Below, one piece after another: positions 1 to 6,886 of a stretch of DNA of 20,326 nucleotides (position 1 is the stretch's first letter; each line of letters starts with the position of its first letter). Under the pieces are notes generated by a model. The model saw only the letters and a list, made by a program, of their open reading frames with translations. It ran no database searches and was not told where the DNA came from. A program made the position numbers and the translations under genes. Source of the stretch: RAM1 sp943372585 (GTDB taxonomy: Bacteria > Pseudomonadota > Gammaproteobacteria > Burkholderiales > Burkholderiaceae_C); contig CALRZF020000023.1 in NCBI GenBank assembly GCA_943372585.1, positions 1 to 20,326 on the forward strand, written 5' to 3'.

Positions 1-280
1 CCTGCTCGAACCAGCATTGGCCTTCACGCTGGAAATACACGTAATAGTCATCGCCCGGCTGGTGCGCGATGTCTTGCGCGCTGCGCCGCACCACATGGCG
101 GTCGCAGCGGATGTCGGTCACGTCCAGCGCGCCCAGCTGGCGGCGTGCAATGCGGCCGCTGAACGGCGCGCGGTCATCACGCTGCAGCGTCAGCGCATAG
201 ACATGCTCGGCGCAGGCTTCGCGCCAGCGGTCAAAGCGCTGGCGTGGTGCAAAGCTGTCGGTAGACCATTCGATGACCAT
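1..280 (-). CDS. AraC-family transcriptional regulator, N-terminal part (cut by window edge)
   Basis: The minus strand reads an open frame from an ATG at 278-280 to the left edge, about 93 residues, beginning MVIEWSTDSFAPRQRFDRW. The FDRWREA segment, then a cupin-like stretch ending in DDYYVYFQREG, resembles the N-terminal ligand-sensing half of AraC regulators with an AraC-binding-like domain (PF14525 type). The C-terminal helix-turn-helix that would prove the family lies outside the window. The gene is divergent from the two-component genes, with 189 nt between the start codons. Such divergent regulators often act on the shared intergenic region, but that is inference here. No clear Shine-Dalgarno is visible before the ATG. 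Confidence 0.7.
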   Translation of the reverse strand, partial: MVIEWSTDSFAPRQRFDRWREACAEHVYALTLQRDDRAPFSGRIARRQLGALDVTDIRCDRHVVRRSAQDIAHQPGDDYYVYFQREGQCWFEQ

Positions 281-322
281 GGCGTGTCAGTTATTTCACA
301 TAAAGCGGGAAAACGGCGCACT

Positions 323-350
323 TTGACGCAATTGCGCACGAAATGCAAAT
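323..350 (+). promoter_or_regulatory. Candidate promoter/operator in the divergent intergenic region
   Basis: TTGACG at 323-328 resembles a -35 box, and GCAAAT at 345-350 is a poor -10 with a 16-nt spacer. A perfect 10-bp palindrome, CGCAATTGCG, lies at 327-336 and overlaps the -35. It could be an operator for the divergent AraC-type regulator or the NarL-type response regulator. The palindrome is seen directly; promoter and operator function are inferred and weak. Confidence 0.25.
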
Positions 351-469
351 GGCCCGCGCACGCGTTGCCAAGACGGGCCGGCGTGTAGCGCGGATCATTC
401 GCGACCGGCAGTGTGCCCCTTTGTGCTGCGCCAACCTGTCACCTGCGTTCAGCCAGCGATCCCGCCAAC

Positions 470-1084
470 ATGCCCAACCCCAAGATCAAAATCCTCATTG
501 CAGACGACCATGCGCTGGTGCGCGACGGCATGCGCGCGCTCGTGGCCGGCGCGCTCGGCGACGTACTCTGCGCCGAAGCCGCCGACGCCGATTCACTGCT
601 GCACGTGGCGGGGGGCGACCCGCCGGCGCAGCTGGCGCTGATTGACCTGAACATGCCCGGCATGGAAAAAGGCTTTCGCCTGGCCGAGCTGGCGCGCCGC
701 CACCCGCAGCTGCCGGTGGTGGTCATTTCGGCCCTGACTTCGCCCGACGTGGTGCGCCGCACGCTGGAGCTGCCCAACGTCTTTGCCTTCGTGCCCAAAA
801 GCGCGCCGTCTGACCAGCTGTGCGCGGCCATCGCCGCCGCCCTGCGCGGCGAACGGCTGCCGTTTGCCCAGCGCATGTCTGACAGCAAGCGGCCCGACGT
901 AGTGCTGACCCCGCGCATGGAAGAGGTGCGCCAGCTGCTGCGCCAGGGCATGAGTAACAAGCGCATCGCCAGCACCCTGGGCCTGAGCGAAGGCACCGTC
1001 AAGAACTACATGAGCGAAATCTTCCGCGCGCTGAACGTGTCCAACCGCACCCAGGCCGCGCAGCTGGACGCCGACACGCTGTGA
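470..1084 (+). CDS. NarL/LuxR-family two-component response regulator
   Basis: This 204-residue protein has an N-terminal receiver and a C-terminal LuxR-type helix-turn-helix. Receiver residues are the acidic pair D12/D13, phosphoacceptor D59 in LIDLNMPGM, S87, and K110 in VPKSA. The DNA-binding part, about residues 145-200, contains LTPRMEEV, the SNKRIASTLGLSEGTVKNY recognition region and a closing LNVSNRTQA. I chose ATG 470 because MPNPKIKILIADD begins directly with the receiver's first strand. An ATG at 413 would add 19 residues without homology-like character. No strong ribosome site is visible. The stop overlaps the GTG of the following kinase by 4 nt, so the two very probably form a cognate pair. 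The targets are unknown, though the downstream metabolic operon is the obvious candidate. Confidence 0.93.
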   Translation: MPNPKIKILIADDHALVRDGMRALVAGALGDVLCAEAADADSLLHVAGGDPPAQLALIDLNMPGMEKGFRLAELARRHPQLPVVVISALTSPDVVRRTLELPNVFAFVPKSAPSDQLCAAIAAALRGERLPFAQRMSDSKRPDVVLTPRMEEVRQLLRQGMSNKRIASTLGLSEGTVKNYMSEIFRALNVSNRTQAAQLDADTL

Positions 1085-2883
1085 CGGCGACCACCGCGAA
1101 CCCGGCGCCGGGCGGCACCCCCGGCGAACGCCCCGACCCCGAGGACAGCGCGCACACGGCGCTGTCGCTGTGGGCGCTGCGCGCGTGTGAACTGCTGTGT
1201 GTGCTGATGTTCTCCACGGCCATCCCGTGGCCGCGCGTGGCGGCGTGGTTTGCGGTGATTGCGGGCCTGAGCGTGCTGCGCTGGTGGCATGTGAACCGCC
1301 CGTCCTTTCGTGCCCAGCCCACCTGGCGGCGCCGGCAGATCTACCGCATCTACATGTGGGTGCTGATGACCTATGTGGGCAGCGCCTGCTGGTTCCTGTA
1401 TGTGCCCGGCAACCTGCCCATCCAGGCGGTGCTGATGAGCTACCTGCTGGGCAATGCCACGCTGGTGGCCGTGCGGCTGACGGGCGACGTCATGCGCACC
1501 ACCATTGCGCTGGTGCTGGCGGTACTGCCCACGTCGCTGCGCTTCATGGTGGAAGGCGCGCAGCACAGCAGCCTGCTGTTCATGATGGGCGTGGGCGGCC
1601 TGCTGATGACCGTGACCATGGTGTTCCTGTCGCGCGCGCAGGAAAGCAATGTGAAGCACCAGTACGAGCAGCGCCGCCGCGCCGAGGCGGCGGCCAACGC
1701 ACTGGCGGCCATGGGCCTGAGCAAATCGCGCTTCTTTGCCGCGGTGAGCCACGACCTGCGCCAGCCCGTGCACGCCATCGGCCTGTACCTGGGGCCGCTG
1801 GCACGCATGGCCCAGGCCACACAGGACCGCCAGGCCCAGCGCGCGGTGGAGGGCATACGCCAGTCGTGGCGGGCGCTGGACGACCTGCTGTCGCAGGTGC
1901 TGGACCTCACGCGAATGGACTCGGGCGTGGTGCAGGCTGACCTGCGCGCAACTGAAATCGCGCCGCTGGTGGCCAGCCTGGTCACGCAGCACAGCGCCGT
2001 GGCCGAGGCCGCGGGCGTGCGCATCGTGGCGCTGGTGCGCCCCGGCGCGTTCGCGCTGGCCGACGCGCTGATGCTGCAACGCGTGCTGTCCAACCTGCTG
2101 GACAACGCGATCAAGTTCTCGCCACCGGGCGCGACCGTGGCCGTGGTGTTGCGCGCGGGCAGCCGCGCCGGCCGGGGCTGCTGGCGGCTGCAGGTGCGCG
2201 ATGCGGGCATGGGCATTGCCAGCGGCGCGCAGCAGCGCATATTTGAAGAGTTTGTGCAGGAGGACAACGACGCGCGAGACCGCCGCCGTGGCCTGGGCCT
2301 GGGCCTGGCGATTGCGCGGCGTTTTGTGCTGCTGATGAATGGCGACATCACCGTGCGCTCGGCGCCGGGGCGGGGCAGCACCATGACGGTGACGCTGCCG
2401 CGTGCGCCGGTCACGGTGGACGTGCTGCTGGACCGGCCGGAACAACCGGCCAGCGAGCCGCCCATGCGCCCTGTGCACTACGTTGAATCAGCGCCCGGCG
2501 ACCTGCTGGCGCACCCGGACGATGCCACACAGCCCGTGCTGGCGATGCGCGAGGTGCTGCTGGTGGAAGACGACTCTCTCGTGGCCGCCGCCACGCGGCA
2601 GCTGCTGCGGTCCTGGGGCCTGCAGGTGCGCCATGTGGAGACCGCCGCCGATGCGATGCGGGACACGAACTTTGGCGACATCGCCATCTGCGACGCCCGC
2701 CTGCCGCACGGCGCGTCGGGCCTGGACGTGGCGCTGGCGCTGCGCAAACGCGGCAAGAAAGTGCTGCTGATCAGCGGCGAGACCAACGCCGCGCTGCGCG
2801 ACGCCGCGCAGGCGCATGCGGTGCGCCTGCTGACCAAGCCGGTGAGCGCGCCGACGCTGCTGGCGGTGCTGCAAAAGCTGTGA
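1081..2883 (+). CDS. Membrane-bound hybrid sensor histidine kinase
   Basis: This 600-residue protein starts at GTG 1081 inside the stop of the response regulator gene (GTGA overlap). Residues about 28-182 hold roughly six hydrophobic segments without a large periplasmic loop, suggesting an integral-membrane sensor. The kinase core has the H-box FFAAVSHDLRQP with H224 as phosphoacceptor, an N-box with N342 in LLDNAIKFSPPG, the G1 box DAGMGI, the F-box IFEEF, and the G2 box GLGLGLA near 404-409. A C-terminal receiver spans about 490-600, with E496/D497/D498, phosphoacceptor D538, S565 and K586. This gives an H-D arrangement. With no histidine phosphotransfer domain visible, the attached receiver is more likely a modulator of phosphoryl flow to the partner regulator than a full phosphorelay step. 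The signal sensed cannot be read from the sequence. Confidence 0.93.
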   Translation: MTATTANPAPGGTPGERPDPEDSAHTALSLWALRACELLCVLMFSTAIPWPRVAAWFAVIAGLSVLRWWHVNRPSFRAQPTWRRRQIYRIYMWVLMTYVGSACWFLYVPGNLPIQAVLMSYLLGNATLVAVRLTGDVMRTTIALVLAVLPTSLRFMVEGAQHSSLLFMMGVGGLLMTVTMVFLSRAQESNVKHQYEQRRRAEAAANALAAMGLSKSRFFAAVSHDLRQPVHAIGLYLGPLARMAQATQDRQAQRAVEGIRQSWRALDDLLSQVLDLTRMDSGVVQADLRATEIAPLVASLVTQHSAVAEAAGVRIVALVRPGAFALADALMLQRVLSNLLDNAIKFSPPGATVAVVLRAGSRAGRGCWRLQVRDAGMGIASGAQQRIFEEFVQEDNDARDRRRGLGLGLAIARRFVLLMNGDITVRSAPGRGSTMTVTLPRAPVTVDVLLDRPEQPASEPPMRPVHYVESAPGDLLAHPDDATQPVLAMREVLLVEDDSLVAAATRQLLRSWGLQVRHVETAADAMRDTNFGDIAICDARLPHGASGLDVALALRKRGKKVLLISGETNAALRDAAQAHAVRLLTKPVSAPTLLAVLQKL

Positions 2884-2950
2884 GCCGGCATGACTAATTT
2901 CACCTGTCCGCATTCCGGTGGCGTCCGTACATTCGCCGCCATCCCTTCAC

Positions 2951-2955
2951 AGGAA
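2951..2955 (+). promoter_or_regulatory. Ribosome binding site deciding the hydrolase start
   Basis: AGGAA lies 7 nt before ATG 2963. It selects this ATG over an in-frame GTG at 2918, which lacks such a site. The 79-nt gap 2884-2962 is the largest between the kinase and HDO genes and could hold a promoter for the downstream genes, but I cannot recognise one with confidence. Confidence 0.6.
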
Positions 2956-2962
2956 TGCAGGC

Positions 2963-3922
2963 ATGAACTACCAGTTTTCTCCCGACACAACGTTCCCCGA
3001 CATGGTCAAGGCGCAGCAGCCTGCACAGGCGCCTGCGCTGCCTTCGGCGCAGGCGCCGCGCGCCGGCCGCTTTGCCCCCACGCGTGGATTGCGGCTGGTG
3101 CGTGCGGCCTATGGCGCGCTGTGCCGGGTCGCGCCCGCGCTGGCCGCCTGGCTGGCCTATGCCCAGCTGGCCACGCCGTCGCGCACGGCGCCGCGTGACT
3201 GGCATGTAGGCCTGCGACGCCAGGCCGTGGCGCGCCGCCTGCCGTTTGGCAACGGCGAGATCGCCGTCATGGAATGGGGCAAAGGCCCGGCCGTGCTGCT
3301 GGTGCATGGCTGGGCGTCGCATGCCACGCACATGGGCCGCATGGTGGGGCCGCTGGTCAGCGCGGGCTACCGCGTGGTGGCCTTTGACGCGCCGGCGCAT
3401 GGCGACTCCAGCGGCGACGCCACCGACATGGTGCAGTTCGCCTCTGCCATCGCTGCTGTGGCGGCCGACGTGGGGCCGTTGCATGCCGTGGTGGGCCACT
3501 CATTCGGCGCGGCCATGGCGCTGTATGCCGCGCGCGACTGGGGCGTGCAGCCGGGTCGCATGGTGCTGTTCAGCTCGTTTGACCATTGCAACTGGTTCAT
3601 CAACGCCTTTGGCGAGCACGTGGGCCTGACGCCGCAGGTGCTGGAGCGTGTGCGCCAGCGCCTGGTGCGTTTGTACGGCGGGCGGCTGGACTGGTCGCGC
3701 ATGTCGGTGGTGGACATGGCCCGCGCGGCGGACTTCCCCGCGCTGGTGGTGCATGACGAAGACGACGAGGAAATCCCCTTTGAACACGCGCTGGCGCTGG
3801 CTGCCGTGCTGCCCCGGGGTGAGCTCAGGCGCACACGCGGCTACGGCCACCACCTGGTGCTGCGCAGCGCCAGCGTGATCGACGGCGTGGTGCGGTTCAT
3901 TGCCCAGAAGGAGGCCGCATGA
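2963..3922 (+). CDS. Alpha/beta-fold hydrolase
   Basis: This is a 319-residue alpha/beta hydrolase. The oxyanion-loop motif HGW is at 115-117, and the nucleophile elbow GHSFG places the catalytic serine at S180. The HDEDDEEIP segment near 264-272 offers the acid (probably D268), and GYGHH supplies the histidine (H296 or H297), so the triad is complete. Residues about 52-72 are hydrophobic and may associate with the membrane or pack in an N-terminal helix. The gene ends in an ATGA overlap with the patatin-like gene, implying coupled translation. The substrate cannot be predicted; an ester, thioester or lipid substrate would fit the neighbouring phospholipase and diiron oxygenase genes. Confidence 0.9.
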   Translation: MNYQFSPDTTFPDMVKAQQPAQAPALPSAQAPRAGRFAPTRGLRLVRAAYGALCRVAPALAAWLAYAQLATPSRTAPRDWHVGLRRQAVARRLPFGNGEIAVMEWGKGPAVLLVHGWASHATHMGRMVGPLVSAGYRVVAFDAPAHGDSSGDATDMVQFASAIAAVAADVGPLHAVVGHSFGAAMALYAARDWGVQPGRMVLFSSFDHCNWFINAFGEHVGLTPQVLERVRQRLVRLYGGRLDWSRMSVVDMARAADFPALVVHDEDDEEIPFEHALALAAVLPRGELRRTRGYGHHLVLRSASVIDGVVRFIAQKEAA

Positions 3923-4824
3923 AACACCTGACGAACAACCTGGCATTGGTTTTGGGCAGCGGCGGCGTGCGCAGCGTGGCCGCCCTGGGCATTACGCAGC
4001 GCCTGGCCGAGGAGGGCATCCGCCCCGGTCTCATTGCCGGGTGCAGCTCGGGCGCGCTGTTTGGCGCCACCATTGCCATGGGGCTGGACGCGCAGGAGGC
4101 GCTGCGCCTGGCCACCCGCCTGTGGTCGCAGGAACTGACGCAGCAGCGCCGCTGGCGCTCGTATGTGCAGATGATCCTGCCCAGGCTTGCCGGCTTTGGC
4201 GACAGTTTTGCCATGCGCGACGACGCGCTGATTGCCCAGCGCATTGCCGATGCCTTTGGCGACCTGCGGCTGGAGCAGCTGCCCACGCCGCTGCGCGTGG
4301 CCACCACACACGCCGTCAGCGGCGACCCGGTGGTGCTCAAGCGCGGGCGGCTGGCTGATGCGCTGCGCGCCAGCATGGCCGTGCCCATCATCTTTCCGAG
4401 TGTGGAAATTGAAGGCCGGCGGCTGGTGGACGGCGTGCTGTCAGACCCGCTGCCCATTGGCGCCGCACCTGAAGCCGCCGTGGTGCTGACGCTGGGGTTC
4501 ACCGGCCAGATGCCGCGCCGCGTGGACCGGCTGTCACGCCTGGTCGCGCAGACCAGCACCACGCTCATCAACAACCTCATGAACGCACGCACAGCCGCCG
4601 CGCAGGCCGCGGGCCAGCAGGTGATCCCCATCGACCTGGTGCTGGACCGCCATGTGGGCCTGTGGGACACATCGGCCATGCCCTACCTGTTTGATGCCGG
4701 GCGCGCCGCGGCGCAGGCGGCGCTGCCCCGCATCACCGCCGCGCTGGAGCGCCAGGCCGTGCCGCCGCGGCGCCTGCGGCCCGTCACGCCCCATACCGCT
4801 TTCGCTTTCTCAACCCCGGACTGA
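3919..4824 (+). CDS. Patatin-like phospholipase (RssA/CapV-like fold)
   Basis: This 301-residue protein shows the patatin signature in order. A glycine-rich oxyanion motif GSGGVR lies near residue 13-18, the GxSxG nucleophile GCSSG is at 41-45 with S43 catalytic, and a DG dyad D171-G172 sits in LVDGVLSDPLP. The Ser-Asp dyad is therefore intact and lipid acyl hydrolase activity is expected. An excellent ribosome site, AAGGAGG, is at 3908-3914, 4 nt before the ATG that overlaps the hydrolase stop. No transmembrane segment or added sensor domain is visible. Patatin phospholipases also serve as CBASS effectors, but no cyclase gene lies nearby. A metabolic role in lipid turnover with its operon partners is the better reading. 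Confidence 0.9.
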   Translation: MKHLTNNLALVLGSGGVRSVAALGITQRLAEEGIRPGLIAGCSSGALFGATIAMGLDAQEALRLATRLWSQELTQQRRWRSYVQMILPRLAGFGDSFAMRDDALIAQRIADAFGDLRLEQLPTPLRVATTHAVSGDPVVLKRGRLADALRASMAVPIIFPSVEIEGRRLVDGVLSDPLPIGAAPEAAVVLTLGFTGQMPRRVDRLSRLVAQTSTTLINNLMNARTAAAQAAGQQVIPIDLVLDRHVGLWDTSAMPYLFDAGRAAAQAALPRITAALERQAVPPRRLRPVTPHTAFAFSTPD

Positions 4825-5781
4825 ATGCAACTTTCACAGCAGATCCAACGAATGACCATGACCTCCACCCACACCGAGCAGTATGCGAAATGCATCGCTG
4901 CGTCCAAACGCATCCGCTGGGACATTGACCGCGACGTGATCCGCGCGCGCGAATTTGATTTTTCCAAACCGTTCCTGCCCGACGGGCTGTCGCGCGTGGC
5001 GCGGCTTGAATTCCTCACGCGGGCCGAGCAGCTGCGCCTGAGCCAGATCCAGGGCCGCACCTACGCCAACATGTTCGGCCTGGTGGAGCGCTTCATCGCC
5101 ATCAAGATGCTGGACATCAGCCGCGGCCATGCCTATGGCGACCAGGTGGCGCTGGAAGCGCTGGTGCGCTTCACCGACGAAGAGCTGAAACACCAGGAGC
5201 TGTTTCGCCGCATCGAGCGCATGGCCGGCGCGGGCATGTACGACGGCTACCAGTTCCGCCCCACGGCCAACGGCGTGGCCGCCCAGGTGCTGCAGGCTTC
5301 CACCTGGGCCGTGCTGGCGCTGACCTGCCACATCGAGCTGTTCACCCAGGTGCACTACCGCCTGAGCATTGAGCCCGACGACGAAATCTGCGAGCTGTAC
5401 AAGGACGTGTTCCTGTTTCACTGGCGCGAAGAGTCGCAGCACGCGCTGCTGGACGAACTGGAATGGGAGCGCGAGAACATGCGTATCTCCAGCGCCGAGC
5501 GCGACCGCGCGGTGGACGACCTGATTGCGCTGGTGGGCGCGGTGGACGGCATCGTGCAGCAGCAGGCTGCGGACGACGCCGCGTATTTCCGCCAGACCTG
5601 TGGCCGCGCACTGACGGCGCAGCAGGCCGCCGATGTCAGCGCGGGGCTGCTGGACGCCTACCGCTGGCAATACATCGTCTCGGGCGTGAAGGAGCCGCGC
5701 TTTGCGCGCGCGCTGTCGCAAATGGTCACCAGCGACCAGATGCAGCGCATCCAGACCGCCCTGCAACCCCTGATGAACTGA
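4825..5781 (+). CDS. AurF/CmlI-like diiron oxygenase (ferritin-like fold)
   Basis: This 318-residue, mostly helical protein has a full carboxylate-bridged diiron ligand pattern: E88 (LVERF), E120-x2-H123 (EELKH), E171 (HIELF), and H199-x3-E203-x2-H206 (HWREESQH). The H-x3-E-x2-H arrangement with an additional histidine matches the seven-ligand set of the N-oxygenases AurF and CmlI. In AurF the ligands are E101, E136, H139, E196, H223, E227 and H230, with very similar spacing. This supports an O2-activating oxygenase rather than an iron-storage ferritin. The ATG follows the patatin stop directly. ATGs at 4852 and 4858 are possible alternatives, since none has a clear ribosome site. The substrate is unknown; arylamine N-oxidation is the known activity of the relatives, but lipid or fatty-acid oxidation is possible given the neighbours. 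Confidence 0.8.
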   Translation: MQLSQQIQRMTMTSTHTEQYAKCIAASKRIRWDIDRDVIRAREFDFSKPFLPDGLSRVARLEFLTRAEQLRLSQIQGRTYANMFGLVERFIAIKMLDISRGHAYGDQVALEALVRFTDEELKHQELFRRIERMAGAGMYDGYQFRPTANGVAAQVLQASTWAVLALTCHIELFTQVHYRLSIEPDDEICELYKDVFLFHWREESQHALLDELEWERENMRISSAERDRAVDDLIALVGAVDGIVQQQAADDAAYFRQTCGRALTAQQAADVSAGLLDAYRWQYIVSGVKEPRFARALSQMVTSDQMQRIQTALQPLMN

Positions 5782-5789
5782 ACCCCACC

Positions 5790-6113
5790 ATGAACCCATT
5801 CAAGAACACTTTGGCGGTGCTGGCTTTGGCCGCCGCAGGCGCCGCTGCTGCAGCGCCCACGCTCGACCAGGCCCACCTGGCCTATTACGAAGGCCAGTTC
5901 GGCCGTTCGTTGCAGATGTACGAGGAGCTGGCTGCTGCCGGCAATGCCGAAGCCGCCGAACGAGCGGGCTTCATGCTGCTGCAAGGCAGCACGCACTACG
6001 GCCCGCAGGTGCCCCGCGACCCTGCGCGCGCCACCACGCTGCTGGCGCAAGCCGCCCACGCCGGGCGCACCGGCGCGGGCTTCCTGCTGAACCTGATCGA
6101 CCTGTCCAACTGA
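5790..6113 (+). CDS. Small secreted Sel1-like repeat protein
   Basis: This 107-residue protein begins MNPFKNTLAVLALAAAGAAAAA, a typical cleavable signal peptide with likely cleavage after residue 21-22. The mature part has two helical Sel1/TPR-like units, with AYYEGQFGRSLQMYEELAAAGNAEA and then RDPARATTLLAQAAHAG. Such proteins are usually periplasmic scaffolds. I chose ATG 5790 because everything upstream in this frame overlaps the diiron oxygenase gene and lacks protein-like character, and the signal peptide starts exactly here. It lies 8 nt after the oxygenase stop, within the same run of genes. A specific partner cannot be named. Confidence 0.75.
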   Translation: MNPFKNTLAVLALAAAGAAAAAPTLDQAHLAYYEGQFGRSLQMYEELAAAGNAEAAERAGFMLLQGSTHYGPQVPRDPARATTLLAQAAHAGRTGAGFLLNLIDLSN

Positions 6114-6140
6114 GCCCACTTTCCAACAAGCCGTACCCGA

Positions 6141-6860
6141 ATGAAAACCGTACTCAAGCACATCTTCCAGCACAAGCGCGCCTACGCAAAACTGCCGTTC
6201 TTTGACTTTCTGCGCGACGACGACCTGAGCCCGCGCGAACGCCTGGCGTTCTTTCCGTGCATGTCGTCATTCATCCTGAGCTTTGGCGACCTGAACCGCC
6301 TGGTGCTGCGCGTGGAACCCACCGACGACCCGTGGCAGAAGATGATCAACGCCCACACCTATGAAGACGACCACCACTGGCCCTGGTACCTGGAAGACTT
6401 CACCAAGCTGGGCCATGACGATGTAAAAAAGGCGCCCGGCGACACGCTGCGCTTTCTGTACAGCGACGCCACCATCCAGAACCGCCTGCTGGCCCACCGC
6501 CTGGCGCACCTGATCTGGGGCGCCGAGCCGGTGGTGCGCCTGGCCGTTATTGAAGCGATAGAAGAAACCGGCCAGGTGCTGTTTGCGCTGACCTCGTCCA
6601 TCGCCGCGCAATACCAGCACGACACAGGCACCGAGCTGCGCTACTGCGGTGAATACCACTTCAACCTGGAATCGGGCCACGCCATGAACAACGACCACGC
6701 CGAGATGGCCGAAATCGTGCTGACGCCCGCGCAGCAGCAGGATGCACTGCAACGCGTGGACCAGGTGTTTGAGTGGTTTGCGCTGTGGACACATGAGCTG
6801 CTGGCTTATGCGCAGGACCCTGCACGTACCACGCAACCCCAGCTGGCGCTGGCGGCGTGA
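6141..6860 (+). CDS. Heme-oxygenase-like putative iron/diiron enzyme (HDO-like)
   Basis: This is a 239-residue helical protein without signal peptide. Candidate metal ligands are E75-x2-H78 (or D76/H79) in HTYEDDHHWPWYLED, acidic residues E138/E141/E142 in IEAIEETGQ, and H173-x3-E177-x2-H180 in EYHFNLESGH. The latter parallels the H-x3-D-x2-H helix of heme-oxygenase-like diiron oxygenases such as SznF (H311, D315, H318), with Glu replacing Asp. The ED..H..W.L.D sequence is also typical of iron-containing redox proteins with the heme-oxygenase fold. I do not recognise a named orthologue, and substrate and even metal content are inferred. The gene follows the Sel1-like gene by 27 nt and sits in the same operon as the AurF-like enzyme. 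Its last bases overlap a GTG that could also start the next frame, but a better start lies downstream. Confidence 0.55.
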   Translation: MKTVLKHIFQHKRAYAKLPFFDFLRDDDLSPRERLAFFPCMSSFILSFGDLNRLVLRVEPTDDPWQKMINAHTYEDDHHWPWYLEDFTKLGHDDVKKAPGDTLRFLYSDATIQNRLLAHRLAHLIWGAEPVVRLAVIEAIEETGQVLFALTSSIAAQYQHDTGTELRYCGEYHFNLESGHAMNNDHAEMAEIVLTPAQQQDALQRVDQVFEWFALWTHELLAYAQDPARTTQPQLALAA

Positions 6861-6875
6861 AAAAGATCAACCAAC

Positions 6876-6880
6876 GGAGG
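6876..6880 (+). promoter_or_regulatory. Ribosome binding site deciding the lipoprotein start
   Basis: GGAGG lies 6 nt before ATG 6887. It selects this ATG, which opens a canonical lipoprotein signal, over an in-frame GTG at 6857 that overlaps the preceding gene. Confidence 0.8.
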
Positions 6881-6886
6881 AACTCC

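Noticed and set aside
1006..2478. A 490-codon antisense frame under the histidine kinase
   Set aside because: His/Gln/Arg-rich shadow without motifs, opposite a kinase with every expected box.
3919..4824. Patatin gene as the effector of a CBASS anti-phage system
   Set aside because: No cyclic-nucleotide synthase, ubiquitin-like or HORMA gene is near, and the operon partners are metabolic enzymes.
5463..5789. Possible longer Sel1-like gene starting inside the diiron oxygenase gene
   Set aside because: This part lies in another frame of a well-supported gene, and a signal peptide begins exactly at ATG 5790.
6857..6886. GTG start for the lipoprotein overlapping the HDO-like gene
   Set aside because: It would place ten charged and polar residues before the lipoprotein signal; ATG 6887 has a GGAGG site and begins the canonical signal.
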